From assembly GCA_965261795.1 (NCBI GenBank), contig OZ253476.1:3782001-3846000 (forward strand): a DNA stretch of 64,000 nucleotides. The letters run 5' to 3'. The notes under the pieces are model-generated. The model ran no database searches and was not told the origin of the DNA. It worked only from the letters and a program-made list of their open reading frames with translations. Positions within the stretch are counted from its first letter, which is position 1. The number at the start of each line of letters is the position of its first letter. Below, in pieces: positions 1-8,287 of this stretch. This DNA is from CBDCFV01 sp965261795. Its GTDB lineage: Bacteria; Chloroflexota; Dehalococcoidia; Lucifugimonadales; UBA3495. The translations under genes were made by a program, and so were the position numbers.

Positions 1-3000
1 ACGCTGGACGGCAACGGCAGCAACGACAGCCTGGACAACGGCCGCATCGTCAGCTACCTGTGGGAGCAGATCGCGGGGACCGGCGGGACGCTGACCAACG
101 CCAACGGCAGCCGCGCCACCTTCCTGACGCCCACGAACCTGGACGCCCACGCCACGTTCCGCTTCCGGCTGACGGTGACCGACAACGACGGCATGACGGA
201 CAGCGCCGAGGTCGGAGTCCTGGTTCTGGCTGAACTCCCCATCGCCGATGCCGGCGAGTCGCAGACCGTCAATGAAGGCGACAGCGTCACGTTGACGGGC
301 AGCGGCGTCAACTTTGGGGACAACCCCACGCTCACGTACTCCTGGACATACCGGGGCGACAGGCCCGGCACGCCGGTACTGACCGACCTCTCCGACCTCG
401 CCGCCCAGGAGATCACGTTCACCGCGCCCAGCGGTCTGACACGGGACGCTTATTACCAGTTCACCGTCACGGTGAGCGACGGCGGCAGGTCGGCCAGTGA
501 TACCGTTCACGTCACGGTCACAGCGGCGAACAAGCGGCCGGTGGCCGATGCCGGTCCAGACCAGACGGTGGACTGGGGCAGGCGCGTTAAGCTGACCAGC
601 GTCGGCAGCCTGAACCCCTACGGCGCCGACCGGCTGCGGTACTCGTGGAGGCAGACGTCGGGAACGCCGGCTGTGGAGTTGAGTGACCCCAGCAGCAGCC
701 TGCCGGACTTCGTCCTGCCGTCCCAGCCCCCCGTCGGGACGGCGGCATCCAATGCCCTGAGGTTCGAGCTGACGGTGACGGACAGGGAGGGAGTGACGGA
801 CACCGACACGATGACCGTGACCGTCACGAACCGGCATCCGACGGCCGAGGCTGGCGAAAACCAGAACGTCGCTTGGAACGACAACGTGACGCTTGACGGC
901 TCCGCCAGCTCTGATCCCCGCAACGTCGGAGTATCTGCCAACTTCCAGAAGCCTCTACAGTACAGCTGGCGGCAGAAGTCGGGAGCGCCGGTGGTAACGT
1001 TGCGGAACGCCGACAGCGCAGAGGCGTCGTTCGACCTGCCCGGCTGGTGGCGCGGCCTCCATGGGGATAACGTAACCCTGGTGTTCGAGCTGACGGTAAC
1101 GGACGCGCGGGGAGCGGCGGACACCGGCGATGTGGCCGTGTCCGTGCGCTGGGCCGACGCGGGCGGCTCAGGCGCGGGCGGCAACGGCGGTCCTGACTCC
1201 TCGCCGCCGCCGGAGCCGCCGGCCGCGGTCGCTCCCACCGCCAACGCAGGCCCGGACCTGACGGGCGCGCCGGGCGAAAGCGTCACCCTGCAAGGCAAGG
1301 GCAGCACGAATCCCTACGGCAAGTGGTACCAGATGACTCACTCCTGGACGCAGCTGTCCGGGCCGACGGTCGCCCTGGACGATCCCACCCACGGCGACCC
1401 GGCGTTCACCATCCCCGCCGACGCCGCGGACGGGACGACGCTGGAGTTCCGGCTGGCCGTCATGGATGAGAAGGGCGAGTCTGACTCCGACACCATGATC
1501 GTCACCGTTGCCCCGCCGGAAACCGTCCGGCCCACGGCCACCGCAGGCCCGGACCTGACGGGGGCGCCGGGCGAGAGCGTCACCCTGCAAGGCAAAGGCA
1601 GCAGGAATCCCTACGGCAGGTGGCACCAGATGGGCCACCAATGGACACAGCTCTCCGGCCCGCCGGTGACGCTGACGCATCCGAAGACTTCCCAGCCGGC
1701 CAGCAAATTCGCCGACCCCAGCTTCACCATCCCCGCCGACGCGGCGGGCGGGACGACGCTGGAGTTCCAACTGACCGTTACCGACAAGGAAGGTGTGTCC
1801 GACTCGGACACCATGACGGTGACGGTGACCGGCGATGTGCCGGACACCAACGCCCCGCCAGTCTTTGACGCCGGGCCGAGCGCGGCTTTCAGCCTGCCGG
1901 AGAACACGGCGGCGGGGGAGAACGTGGGCCTGCCGTTGACGGCCCAGGACCCGGATAACGACGTCTTGACCTACAGCCTGTCCGGTACTGACGCGGCTTC
2001 CTTTGATATAGACGCCGCCAGCGGGCAGTTGACCACCAGGGAAGGCGTGAGCTATGACTACGAGACCCAGCAGACCTACGCCCTGACGGTGGAAGCGTCC
2101 GACGGCAACGGCGGCAGCGCTACCATCGACGTGACCGTTAGCGTCACCGACGCCAACGACCTGCCGGTCTTCGACGCCGGGCCGAGCGCGGCTTTCAGCC
2201 TGTCGGAGAACACGGTGGCGGGGGAGAACGTGGGCCTGCCCCTGACGGCCACCGACCAGGACGGGGACGCGCTGACCTACTCCCTGTCCGGCGACGACGC
2301 CGCGTCATTTGACCTGACCGCCGCCACGGGACAGTTGACCACCAAAGAAGCCGTGAGCTACGACTACGAGACCCAGGCCAGCTACGCCCTGACGGTAACA
2401 GCGTCCGACGGCAACGGCGGCAGCGCTACCATCGACGTGACCGTCAGCCTCACCGACGTGGAGGAGACACCGCCGGAGAGTCAGGAAGCGTCGGTCAACA
2501 ATGCCCCGGTCTTCGACGAAGGGACCGGCACGACCCGAGAGCTGCCGGAGAACAGCGCGGCGGGAACCAGCGTTGGCCTGCCCCTAACGGCCACCGACGC
2601 GGACGAGGACACCCTGACCTACACGCTGTCCGGCGACGCCGCCGATTCCTTCGAGATAGACGCCGCCACCGGCCAGTTGCTGACTAAGGCAGGCGTGAGC
2701 TACGACTACGAGACTCAGGCCACCTACGCGGTGACGGTAACAGCAGAGGACCCGGAGGGCGGCAGCGCCTCCATCAACGTGACCGTCAACCTGACGGATG
2801 CCAACGACGCGCCCACCTTTGCCGAGGGAGACGGCGCAACCCGCACCCTGGCCGAGAACACGGCGGCGGGCGAGAACGTAGGGGAACCTCTGACCGCCAC
2901 CGACCCGGACGAGGACACCCTGACCTACACGCTGTCCGGCGACGCCGCCGATTCCTTCGAGATAGACGCCGCCACCGGCCAGTTGCTGACTAAAGAAGGC

Positions 3001-3327
3001 GTGAGCTACGACTACGAGACTCAGGCCACCTACGCGGTGACGGTAACAGCAGAGGACCCGGAGGGCGGCAGCGCCTCCATCAACGTGACCGTCAACCTGA
3101 CGGATGCCAACGACGCGCCCACCTTTGCCGAGGGAGACGGCGCAACCCGCACCCTGGCCGAGAACACGGCGGCGGGCGAGAACGTAGGGGAACCTCTGAC
3201 CGCCACCGACCCGGACGAGGACACCCTGACCTACAGCCTGTCCGGTACTGACGCGGCTTCCTTCGAGATAGACGCCGCCACCGGCCAGTTGCTGACTAAG
3301 CCCGAATCCACCGATGGACACCGATAG
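1..3327 (+). CDS. PKD/cadherin-repeat surface protein, 5' part, cut by an IS element
   Basis: The reading frame is open from the first base, so the true start lies outside the window. The product is a chain of extracellular beta-sandwich domains: about six PKD-like domains (roughly 1-1830, each with a LTVTD- or VTVTV-type end strand) followed by cadherin-like repeats (from about 1855) with calcium-site motifs such as LTATDxDxDxLTY and TDANDxP. Such proteins are adhesins or envelope proteins in many bacteria. Two adjacent cadherin repeats (about 2602-2907 and 2908-3213) are nearly identical at DNA level. The natural frame ends at 3300 where the IS begins; the last nine codons and the stop at 3325-3327 come from the IS end. 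The 3' part resumes at 5027. Domain naming is confident; function in adhesion is inference. Confidence 0.85.
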   Translation, partial: TLDGNGSNDSLDNGRIVSYLWEQIAGTGGTLTNANGSRATFLTPTNLDAHATFRFRLTVTDNDGMTDSAEVGVLVLAELPIADAGESQTVNEGDSVTLTGSGVNFGDNPTLTYSWTYRGDRPGTPVLTDLSDLAAQEITFTAPSGLTRDAYYQFTVTVSDGGRSASDTVHVTVTAANKRPVADAGPDQTVDWGRRVKLTSVGSLNPYGADRLRYSWRQTSGTPAVELSDPSSSLPDFVLPSQPPVGTAASNALRFELTVTDREGVTDTDTMTVTVTNRHPTAEAGENQNVAWNDNVTLDGSASSDPRNVGVSANFQKPLQYSWRQKSGAPVVTLRNADSAEASFDLPGWWRGLHGDNVTLVFELTVTDARGAADTGDVAVSVRWADAGGSGAGGNGGPDSSPPPEPPAAVAPTANAGPDLTGAPGESVTLQGKGSTNPYGKWYQMTHSWTQLSGPTVALDDPTHGDPAFTIPADAADGTTLEFRLAVMDEKGESDSDTMIVTVAPPETVRPTATAGPDLTGAPGESVTLQGKGSRNPYGRWHQMGHQWTQLSGPPVTLTHPKTSQPASKFADPSFTIPADAAGGTTLEFQLTVTDKEGVSDSDTMTVTVTGDVPDTNAPPVFDAGPSAAFSLPENTAAGENVGLPLTAQDPDNDVLTYSLSGTDAASFDIDAASGQLTTREGVSYDYETQQTYALTVEASDGNGGSATIDVTVSVTDANDLPVFDAGPSAAFSLSENTVAGENVGLPLTATDQDGDALTYSLSGDDAASFDLTAATGQLTTKEAVSYDYETQASYALTVTASDGNGGSATIDVTVSLTDVEETPPESQEASVNNAPVFDEGTGTTRELPENSAAGTSVGLPLTATDADEDTLTYTLSGDAADSFEIDAATGQLLTKAGVSYDYETQATYAVTVTAEDPEGGSASINVTVNLTDANDAPTFAEGDGATRTLAENTAAGENVGEPLTATDPDEDTLTYTLSGDAADSFEIDAATGQLLTKEGVSYDYETQATYAVTVTAEDPEGGSASINVTVNLTDANDAPTFAEGDGATRTLAENTAAGENVGEPLTATDPDEDTLTYSLSGTDAASFEIDAATGQLLTKPESTDGHR

Positions 3328-5021
3328 ACGGCGTGAGGACAGCGGAAGGGGAGTGAGGGAGTTACAAGCGCGATAATCCGGGCTCGAATTCGGGTAGACG
3401 GGAGGTTGGCGGGCGGTCTGCAGGCGCTTTTCGGGGCACCGATGGCGGCCTACAGTGGATGTGGCGAGCGAGATCGGCGGGACAGCATGCAGTAGGAGAC
3501 CATTCCGGAGCGGGCTGGCGCGAGTTTGCGGGGACCTTCGGTTGTCCGGTGGTGGGTCAGTCGCCGACGGCGCCGTCAGGCTGGGAATGGAATGGCTCGC
3601 AGCCGGGCCAGGGCGCGGCTGAACTGGGTTTCCCAGGGCCAGCGCCGGGGGAGATGCAGAGTGAGGCGGCGCGCCGAGCGGGTGAGCCGCCCGGCGAGGG
3701 AGAAGAACCGCCGTCGCATGGTCTTGGTGGTTACCACCTGCTCTCCCAGGCCGAGCCGGGCCGTCCAGCGGGCCAGGTTGTGCGCCATCACCTGGACCGC
3801 CAGCCAGGCGGCGTTGGCGGCGAAGCGGCCCGAGGGGAGATGATTCAACCCTACGCCGTACTTGAGGTCTCGGATGGCGTTCTCGATCTCGGCGTGGCGG
3901 CGGTGGTTCGCCTCCAGTTCCAGGGTCTCCCCGTCCCGGTCGGTGATGAAGCCGTGATAGCTGTAGGTGGCGAAGAGGGCCAGCTGGGAACCGGGCGTGG
4001 GCCTCACCCGCCGGACGATGAGCCGCACCGGCGCGGCATCGGGCTCGCTCTGGAAGGGGATATAGGTGGTCTCCGCCACATCGGCGGCGCCGTCCATCCA
4101 GTAGGGAATCGGCGTCCAGGCATCTTCGGGTATGGCCTCGATGAGATTGTGCAGGCTTTTGTGCTGGCGGATGGTGATGGAGAAGCGCACGTCCAGCTTG
4201 CGGCAGACGGAGACCACGGTGTGGGTATAGAAGCCGCTGTCGGCCCGCATGGTGAGCTGTCCCCTGGCCCCGGCGTAGCGCACCCGCCCCACCGTCTCCC
4301 GCAGGAAGTGGGCGGCGCCCCGGGCGGTGTTGGCCCGGCCCTCGCGCAGCCGGGCCATCAGCACGTCGCCGGTGCCGGCGGCGACGGCCAGCAGCGGGTG
4401 ATAGCCCCGCTTGCCGGTGTAGCCGTGGTGGCGGGCACCCTCCTTGGCCAGGCCGTAGGTCTCGCAGATGGTGGAATCGAGGTCGATGGTCAGGGGCGCA
4501 TCGCCGGGTCCCGCCCCAGCGGCCCAGGCCCGGGCCAGCAGCTCGCGGCTCACCCGGTCCAACTGGCGGACATGGCCCCACCGGAAGCTGCGCAAGAAGG
4601 TACCCAGCGTGGATGGCGCCTTGACCGTGCTGCCCAGGGCGCAGGCCGTCCCTCCGGTGCGCAACACGTCGGCGTCGTCGATACAGTCGCCGCCCGCCAG
4701 CGCCGAGGCCACCAGCGTCATCATCTTATCGCCGGTGTTGGCTCGGCCTGGGGCGCGGCCCAGGTCGAGGCGCCGGTCAACCAGTTGGGGCAGGCCGAGA
4801 TGCTGGGCCAGGGTGGACGGCAGGAGCAGCCCGGCATTGGCCACCAGGCGGTGATCGTCGAAGGCGATGCGGATGCGGTCGGGGTGGTTGCGTGGTAGCA
4901 TCTATTGGGTGCTCCTTTCTGGGGTCGGCCTTCTGTCTCGAAAACCATTATCCCAGAAGCACAGGAGTACTTTCTTGTCTCTTCAGGACCCTGCTACACG
5001 CCCTCCTTCGGTGGATTCGGG
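3301..5021 (-). mobile_element. Complete IS1380-family insertion sequence
   Basis: A 1721-bp element with 14-bp perfect terminal inverted repeats: CCCGAATCCACCGA at 3301-3314 and its complement at 5008-5021. It is flanked by a 5-bp direct repeat CTAAG (3296-3300 and 5022-5026). One transposase gene fills most of it. Removing the element and one CTAAG copy joins the left frame (ending LLTK) to the right frame (AGVSYDYE) exactly, matching the uninterrupted cadherin repeats upstream. The perfect ends and target duplication point to a recent insertion. Confidence 0.95.
3576..4901 (-). CDS. IS1380-family transposase (DDE)
   Basis: A 441-residue DDE transposase. The first catalytic Asp is in IDLDSTICETYG (about residue 158), the second in MRADSGFY (about 243), and a downstream Glu-containing region follows. 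This spacing and the DxDST/ADSGFY motifs are typical of IS1380 (DDE group 1). Length is normal for the family and the frame is intact, so the element may still be active. It starts with ATG about 120 bp inside the right end of the element. It is the only gene of the element. Confidence 0.92.
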   Translation of the reverse strand: MLPRNHPDRIRIAFDDHRLVANAGLLLPSTLAQHLGLPQLVDRRLDLGRAPGRANTGDKMMTLVASALAGGDCIDDADVLRTGGTACALGSTVKAPSTLGTFLRSFRWGHVRQLDRVSRELLARAWAAGAGPGDAPLTIDLDSTICETYGLAKEGARHHGYTGKRGYHPLLAVAAGTGDVLMARLREGRANTARGAAHFLRETVGRVRYAGARGQLTMRADSGFYTHTVVSVCRKLDVRFSITIRQHKSLHNLIEAIPEDAWTPIPYWMDGAADVAETTYIPFQSEPDAAPVRLIVRRVRPTPGSQLALFATYSYHGFITDRDGETLELEANHRRHAEIENAIRDLKYGVGLNHLPSGRFAANAAWLAVQVMAHNLARWTARLGLGEQVVTTKTMRRRFFSLAGRLTRSARRLTLHLPRRWPWETQFSRALARLRAIPFPA

Positions 5022-5026
5022 CTAAG

Positions 5027-5566
5027 GCAGGCGTGAGCTACGACTACGAGATCCAGGCCACCTACGCGGTGACGGTAACAGCGGAGGACCCGGAGGGCGC
5101 CAGCGCCTCCATCAACGTGACCGTCAGCCTGACGGACGTGGAGGAAGCGGCGGCGGTGACGGCCTGCTTCACCAACCTGAACGAACTCACGGCGCCGGCA
5201 GAGTACGCCGGCGAGTGGGACGACCCGGACTGCCGCGCGCACCACCGGGACAGCCTGGCCCGCTACTTCCACTTCACCCTGTCCCAGGAGACCACGGTGG
5301 AAATCAACTTGGAGTCGGCAGCGGACGCGCAGCTTTTCGTATCTAAAGGTATGCCGGAGAACGGGTGGGGTACGCCGCCCAACGGCAGCTATGAAGATCG
5401 GAGAAATATCCGGCGGGGGAACGGCGAGCTGGTGCACGACGGCGCCCATACCGGGCTGAACAGCGTAACCCTGACCCTGTCCGCCGGGGAGTACACCGCC
5501 GAGGCCGCCGTCCCGGCCACCGGTGGAGAAGCCGGGGCCTTCACCCTGAGCATAGCCCGGCGGTAG
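5027..5566 (+). pseudogene. 3' part of the split cadherin-repeat protein, with PPC-like C-terminus
   Basis: This continues the interrupted surface-protein gene in the same frame once the IS is removed. It encodes the rest of a cadherin-like repeat (GVSYDYEIQATYAVTVTAED... to VSLTDVEE) and then a terminal beta domain, with ARYFHFTLSQETTVEINLES and a VTLTLSAGEYTAEA strand, resembling the bacterial pre-peptidase C-terminal (PPC) domain. The open frame runs back into the IS (an ATG at 4892), but that start is element-derived. The stop is TAG at 5564-5566. Without the N-terminal export signal this fragment is not expected to be secreted. Confidence 0.82.
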
Positions 5567-5604
5567 ACGTGCTGGGGAAGTGGGGCATAGAGCACGGACG
5601 GAGA

Positions 5605-5660
5605 GTTGGGCAGTGTAGGGAGGAAGTCCTTCGTTGGACTTCCTCCCTACACTGCCCAAC
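5605..5660. terminator. Perfect 25-bp inverted repeat between the surface-protein gene and tRNA-Lys
   Basis: Arms 5605-5629 and 5636-5660 are exact reverse complements over 25 bp, with a 6-base loop TTCGTT. It lies between the end of the rightward surface-protein gene and the leftward tRNA-Lys, where a bidirectional terminator would sit. No clear run of T follows either arm, so a structural repeat or transcript-end processing element is an alternative. The hairpin is certain; its role is inference. Confidence 0.6.
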
Positions 5661-5698
5661 CTGAACCGCAACACGAAGGTTCTTGATTTTGTCCAGTT

Positions 5699-5775
5699 TG
5701 GTGGGCCGTGTGGGGATCGAACCCACGACACCCGGATTAAAAGTCCGGTGCTCTGCCGAACTGAGCTAACGGCCC
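5699..5775 (-). tRNA. tRNA-Lys (TTT anticodon), CCA encoded
   Basis: Read on the minus strand: acceptor 5' strand GGGCCGT, D arm beginning TAGCTCAG, anticodon stem with loop CTTTTAA (anticodon TTT, Lys), T arm GTGGGTTCGATCCCCAC, acceptor 3' strand ACGGCCC with discriminator A and encoded CCA (5701-5699). All stems pair. This is a standard class I lysine tRNA. Confidence 0.97.
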
Positions 5776-5865
5776 ATGATTGGCGCACCATCCGCCGGGA
5801 TTGGCAGCGGCTAACGCTAAATGCAGGTTTCTATTGTAACATCGACTACGCTGGGGAAGGCTACC

Positions 5866-6189
5866 TTACTTCCATTCGCCGTCCGGGGGCCAGATGTTGG
5901 TGCTGCCTCTGGCTGCGCCCTGCAGGCCCGACGACTCCTCACGGAGGGACTGGATTGTTCCTATAGCGTTCAGGTAGTGAGGCGATTGCTGGTGGGCTTG
6001 GAAAGCGGCTTCGTCGGTGTACACTTCGTAGAGCCAGATACGGTTAGGGTCACCGGCGTCCTGGATTACGTCGAACCGCAAGCAACCCGGTTCGGTGTTG
6101 GCCGATCCTTGGGCGTTGGGCAGCATTGCTTCCAGGAATTGCTCCTTCACACCATCTTTAATCCGGATCGGGGCGATAATCACATACAT
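5866..6189 (-). CDS. ABM-domain (putative quinol monooxygenase-like) protein 1
   Basis: A 107-residue single-domain protein of the antibiotic biosynthesis monooxygenase (ABM) dimeric alpha/beta barrel fold. It starts MYVIIAPIRIKDG, with GCLRFDVIQDAGDPNRIWLYEVY and EAAFQAHQQSPHY typical of YgiN-like proteins that oxidise quinols or polyketide-like aromatics without cofactor. ATG at 6189 is preceded by a GAGG ribosome site. It lies directly downstream of a close paralogue (6250-6567) on the same strand and probably shares its transcript. The substrate cannot be read from sequence. Confidence 0.85.
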   Translation of the reverse strand: MYVIIAPIRIKDGVKEQFLEAMLPNAQGSANTEPGCLRFDVIQDAGDPNRIWLYEVYTDEAAFQAHQQSPHYLNAIGTIQSLREESSGLQGAARGSTNIWPPDGEWK

Positions 6190-6249
6190 CAGTTAACCTC
6201 GTTGCGTTGGAATGTGGGAAATGGGCTGCCCGCAAGCCTGTTCAGGCCG

Positions 6250-6567
6250 TTACTTCCACTCCGCATCGGAGGGCCAGATGTTCGTGCTGCCGCGGGCAGC
6301 GCCCTGTATGCCTTCAACCCTGAGGTCTTGAGTGGAGTCGCGCCACTTGATAAAGTGAGGCGCCTGAGTGTGGGCTTGAAAAGCGGCCTCGTCCTCATAA
6401 ACTTCGTATAGCCAGATGCGGTGGGGGTCCCCGGCGTCTTGGATTACGTCGAACCGCAGGCAACCCGGTTCGTCGTTTACCGACCCTTTGGCGTCGTCGA
6501 GCATGGCCTCGATGAACTCTTCCCGGTGTCCTTCTTTGATCTGTATAGGCGCGATAATCACGTACAT
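6250..6567 (-). CDS. ABM-domain (putative quinol monooxygenase-like) protein 2
   Basis: A 105-residue paralogue of the next gene, sharing MYVIIAPI, EPGCLRFDVIQDAGDP and RIWLYEVYEDEAAFQAH and ending STNIWPSDAEWK. An ATG further upstream (6618) is in frame, but the start at 6567 has GGAGG about seven bases before it and aligns with the paralogue. The two form a tandem duplication that has diverged in the middle and C-terminal thirds. The family acts as small cofactor-free monooxygenases; the real substrate is unknown. Confidence 0.86.
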   Translation of the reverse strand: MYVIIAPIQIKEGHREEFIEAMLDDAKGSVNDEPGCLRFDVIQDAGDPHRIWLYEVYEDEAAFQAHTQAPHFIKWRDSTQDLRVEGIQGAARGSTNIWPSDAEWK

Positions 6568-6804
6568 AAGTGCCTCCATTTGCGTTCGAGCTAAGAGACT
6601 TCGGTGCAGGCGGGTCATCGAGCATCGTACATTCTTTGGGGGTCTCTGGCAACGGCATGAATCTTGACCCCTCCTGAACCGTAGGACCGCAAGGCGAGCC
6701 TTTCGGCCATTTTGAGATAGTTTCGCAGCCGTGATACCATCATTCCGACAGGCACTAGGTCAGGCCGCCAACATCGCCCAAAGCCGGGTTTAAGGAGCGA
6801 CGCC

Positions 6805-8259
6805 ATGCCAGCCAGGACCGGAGCGCAATACATCGCGGGGCTAAAGCAGAACCACCCGGAGATTTACATGAGCGGCAAGCGGGTGAAGGACGTGACCACT
6901 CACCCGGCGTTGCGCAACGGGGTGGAGACGCTGGCGCGGCTGTACGACCTGCAGCACGATCCCAAGTTCAAGGACGAGATGACCTATACCTCGCCCACCA
7001 CCGGAGACCCGGTGGGGACGTCGTTCATCATACCGAGAACCTTTGACGACCTGGAGCGGCGGCGGGTGATGATGCGTCATTGGGCGCGTCTTACCTTCGG
7101 CATGATGGGGCGCAGCCCGGACTTTATGAACGTGAACATCATGGCGATGGCGGCGGCAAGCGATTACTTTGCCCGGAACCGGCCGGAGTTCAAGAAGAAC
7201 ATCGAGGGCTACTACGAGTTCATCCGGGAGAACGACTTGGTATTGACCCACACGCTGCTGAACTTGCAGCGCAGCCGCGCTCCCGGCAGCACGCCGTTGG
7301 AGGACCGCACCGACGTAGGGCTGTCGGTGGTCAAGGAGACCGACGCCGGAATAGTGGTGCACGGCGCGCGGGTGCTGGCGACCCTTGCTCCCTTGTCCGA
7401 AGAGATTGCGTTATACCCCACCCAGTCGCACCAACTGCCGGGCCAAGCCCCCTCCCGGTACTCGTTTGCATTCGCGTTGCCCTGCAATGCCCCAGGCCTC
7501 CGGTTCCAGTGCCGCGAGAGCTTCGACTTGGGCCGCTCCCACTTTGACCATCCGTTAGGCTCCCGGTTCGAGGAGATGGACGCCGTAGCTTTCTTTGACA
7601 ACGTGTTTGTGCCTTGGGAGCGAGTGTTCCTGCTGGGCGACGTCGAGATGTGCAACAACCTGCAACAGGCTACTAACCGCCACCTGCACTCCGGCCATCA
7701 GGTAGTCACCAAGAACGTGGCCAAGTGCGAGTTCATGCTGGGCGTCGCCAACCTGATGACAGAAACCCTGGGTTCCAGCAAGCAACCCCAGGCCCAACAA
7801 CTAATCGCTGAAATCATTGAGAACCTGGAAGTGACCAAGGCCTGCCTGCGGGCGGCGGAGGTCGACGCATCGTTGGACGAATGGGGTGTGATGTGTCCCG
7901 CCGAACTGCCCCTGCAAGCGGCGCGGAACCTGTTCATCCGCATGTATCCCAGGATGGGAGAGATACTGCACTTGCTGGGATCCAGCAGCCTGATGGCCCT
8001 GCCCACCGAGGCCGACCTTGAAGGGCCGCTGGCCGAGGAGATCAACAAGTACCTGGAGACCGACACGGCGTCGGCCCGCGACCGGGTACGGCTGTTCCGC
8101 TTGGCGTGGGACGCCAGTTGCAGCGCCTTCGGGGCGCGGCAGATACTCTACGAGCGGTTCTTCCAAGCCGACTCGGTCCGCAATGCAGTAATTCTCTACA
8201 ACATGGCCGACAAAGAGCCAGTGAGCGCTTGGGTGCGCGAATTCCTGGAGCAGGAATAG
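6805..8259 (+). CDS. 4-hydroxyphenylacetate 3-hydroxylase (HpaB) family flavin enzyme
   Basis: A 484-residue protein of the HpaB/PvcC/4-BUDH family, close to the usual length. It starts MPARTGAQYIAGLKQNHPEIYMSGKRV and carries TTGDPVGTSFIIPRT, NLQRSR, the segment ending in SRFEEMDAVAFFDNVFVPWERVF (FAD-binding region), and the long helical C-terminal domain. Members hydroxylate phenols with reduced flavin supplied by a separate reductase, or act as acyl-CoA dehydratases; which applies cannot be read here. AAGGAG lies nine bases before ATG. No reductase (HpaC) is nearby. The MFS gene follows after 28 bp, suggesting an operon that handles an aromatic compound. Confidence 0.9.
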   Translation: MPARTGAQYIAGLKQNHPEIYMSGKRVKDVTTHPALRNGVETLARLYDLQHDPKFKDEMTYTSPTTGDPVGTSFIIPRTFDDLERRRVMMRHWARLTFGMMGRSPDFMNVNIMAMAAASDYFARNRPEFKKNIEGYYEFIRENDLVLTHTLLNLQRSRAPGSTPLEDRTDVGLSVVKETDAGIVVHGARVLATLAPLSEEIALYPTQSHQLPGQAPSRYSFAFALPCNAPGLRFQCRESFDLGRSHFDHPLGSRFEEMDAVAFFDNVFVPWERVFLLGDVEMCNNLQQATNRHLHSGHQVVTKNVAKCEFMLGVANLMTETLGSSKQPQAQQLIAEIIENLEVTKACLRAAEVDASLDEWGVMCPAELPLQAARNLFIRMYPRMGEILHLLGSSSLMALPTEADLEGPLAEEINKYLETDTASARDRVRLFRLAWDASCSAFGARQILYERFFQADSVRNAVILYNMADKEPVSAWVREFLEQE

Positions 8260-8287
8260 CTTCCCCGGCAGTTATCCGGGTTAACTT

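Noticed and set aside
618..1770. Long open frames on the minus strand within the PKD gene.
   Set aside because: They are complements of a GC-rich repetitive gene, have no family features and no ribosome sites.
3459..4898. A 479-codon plus-strand frame through the IS element.
   Set aside because: It is the antisense of the transposase gene, with composition but no motifs of a real protein.
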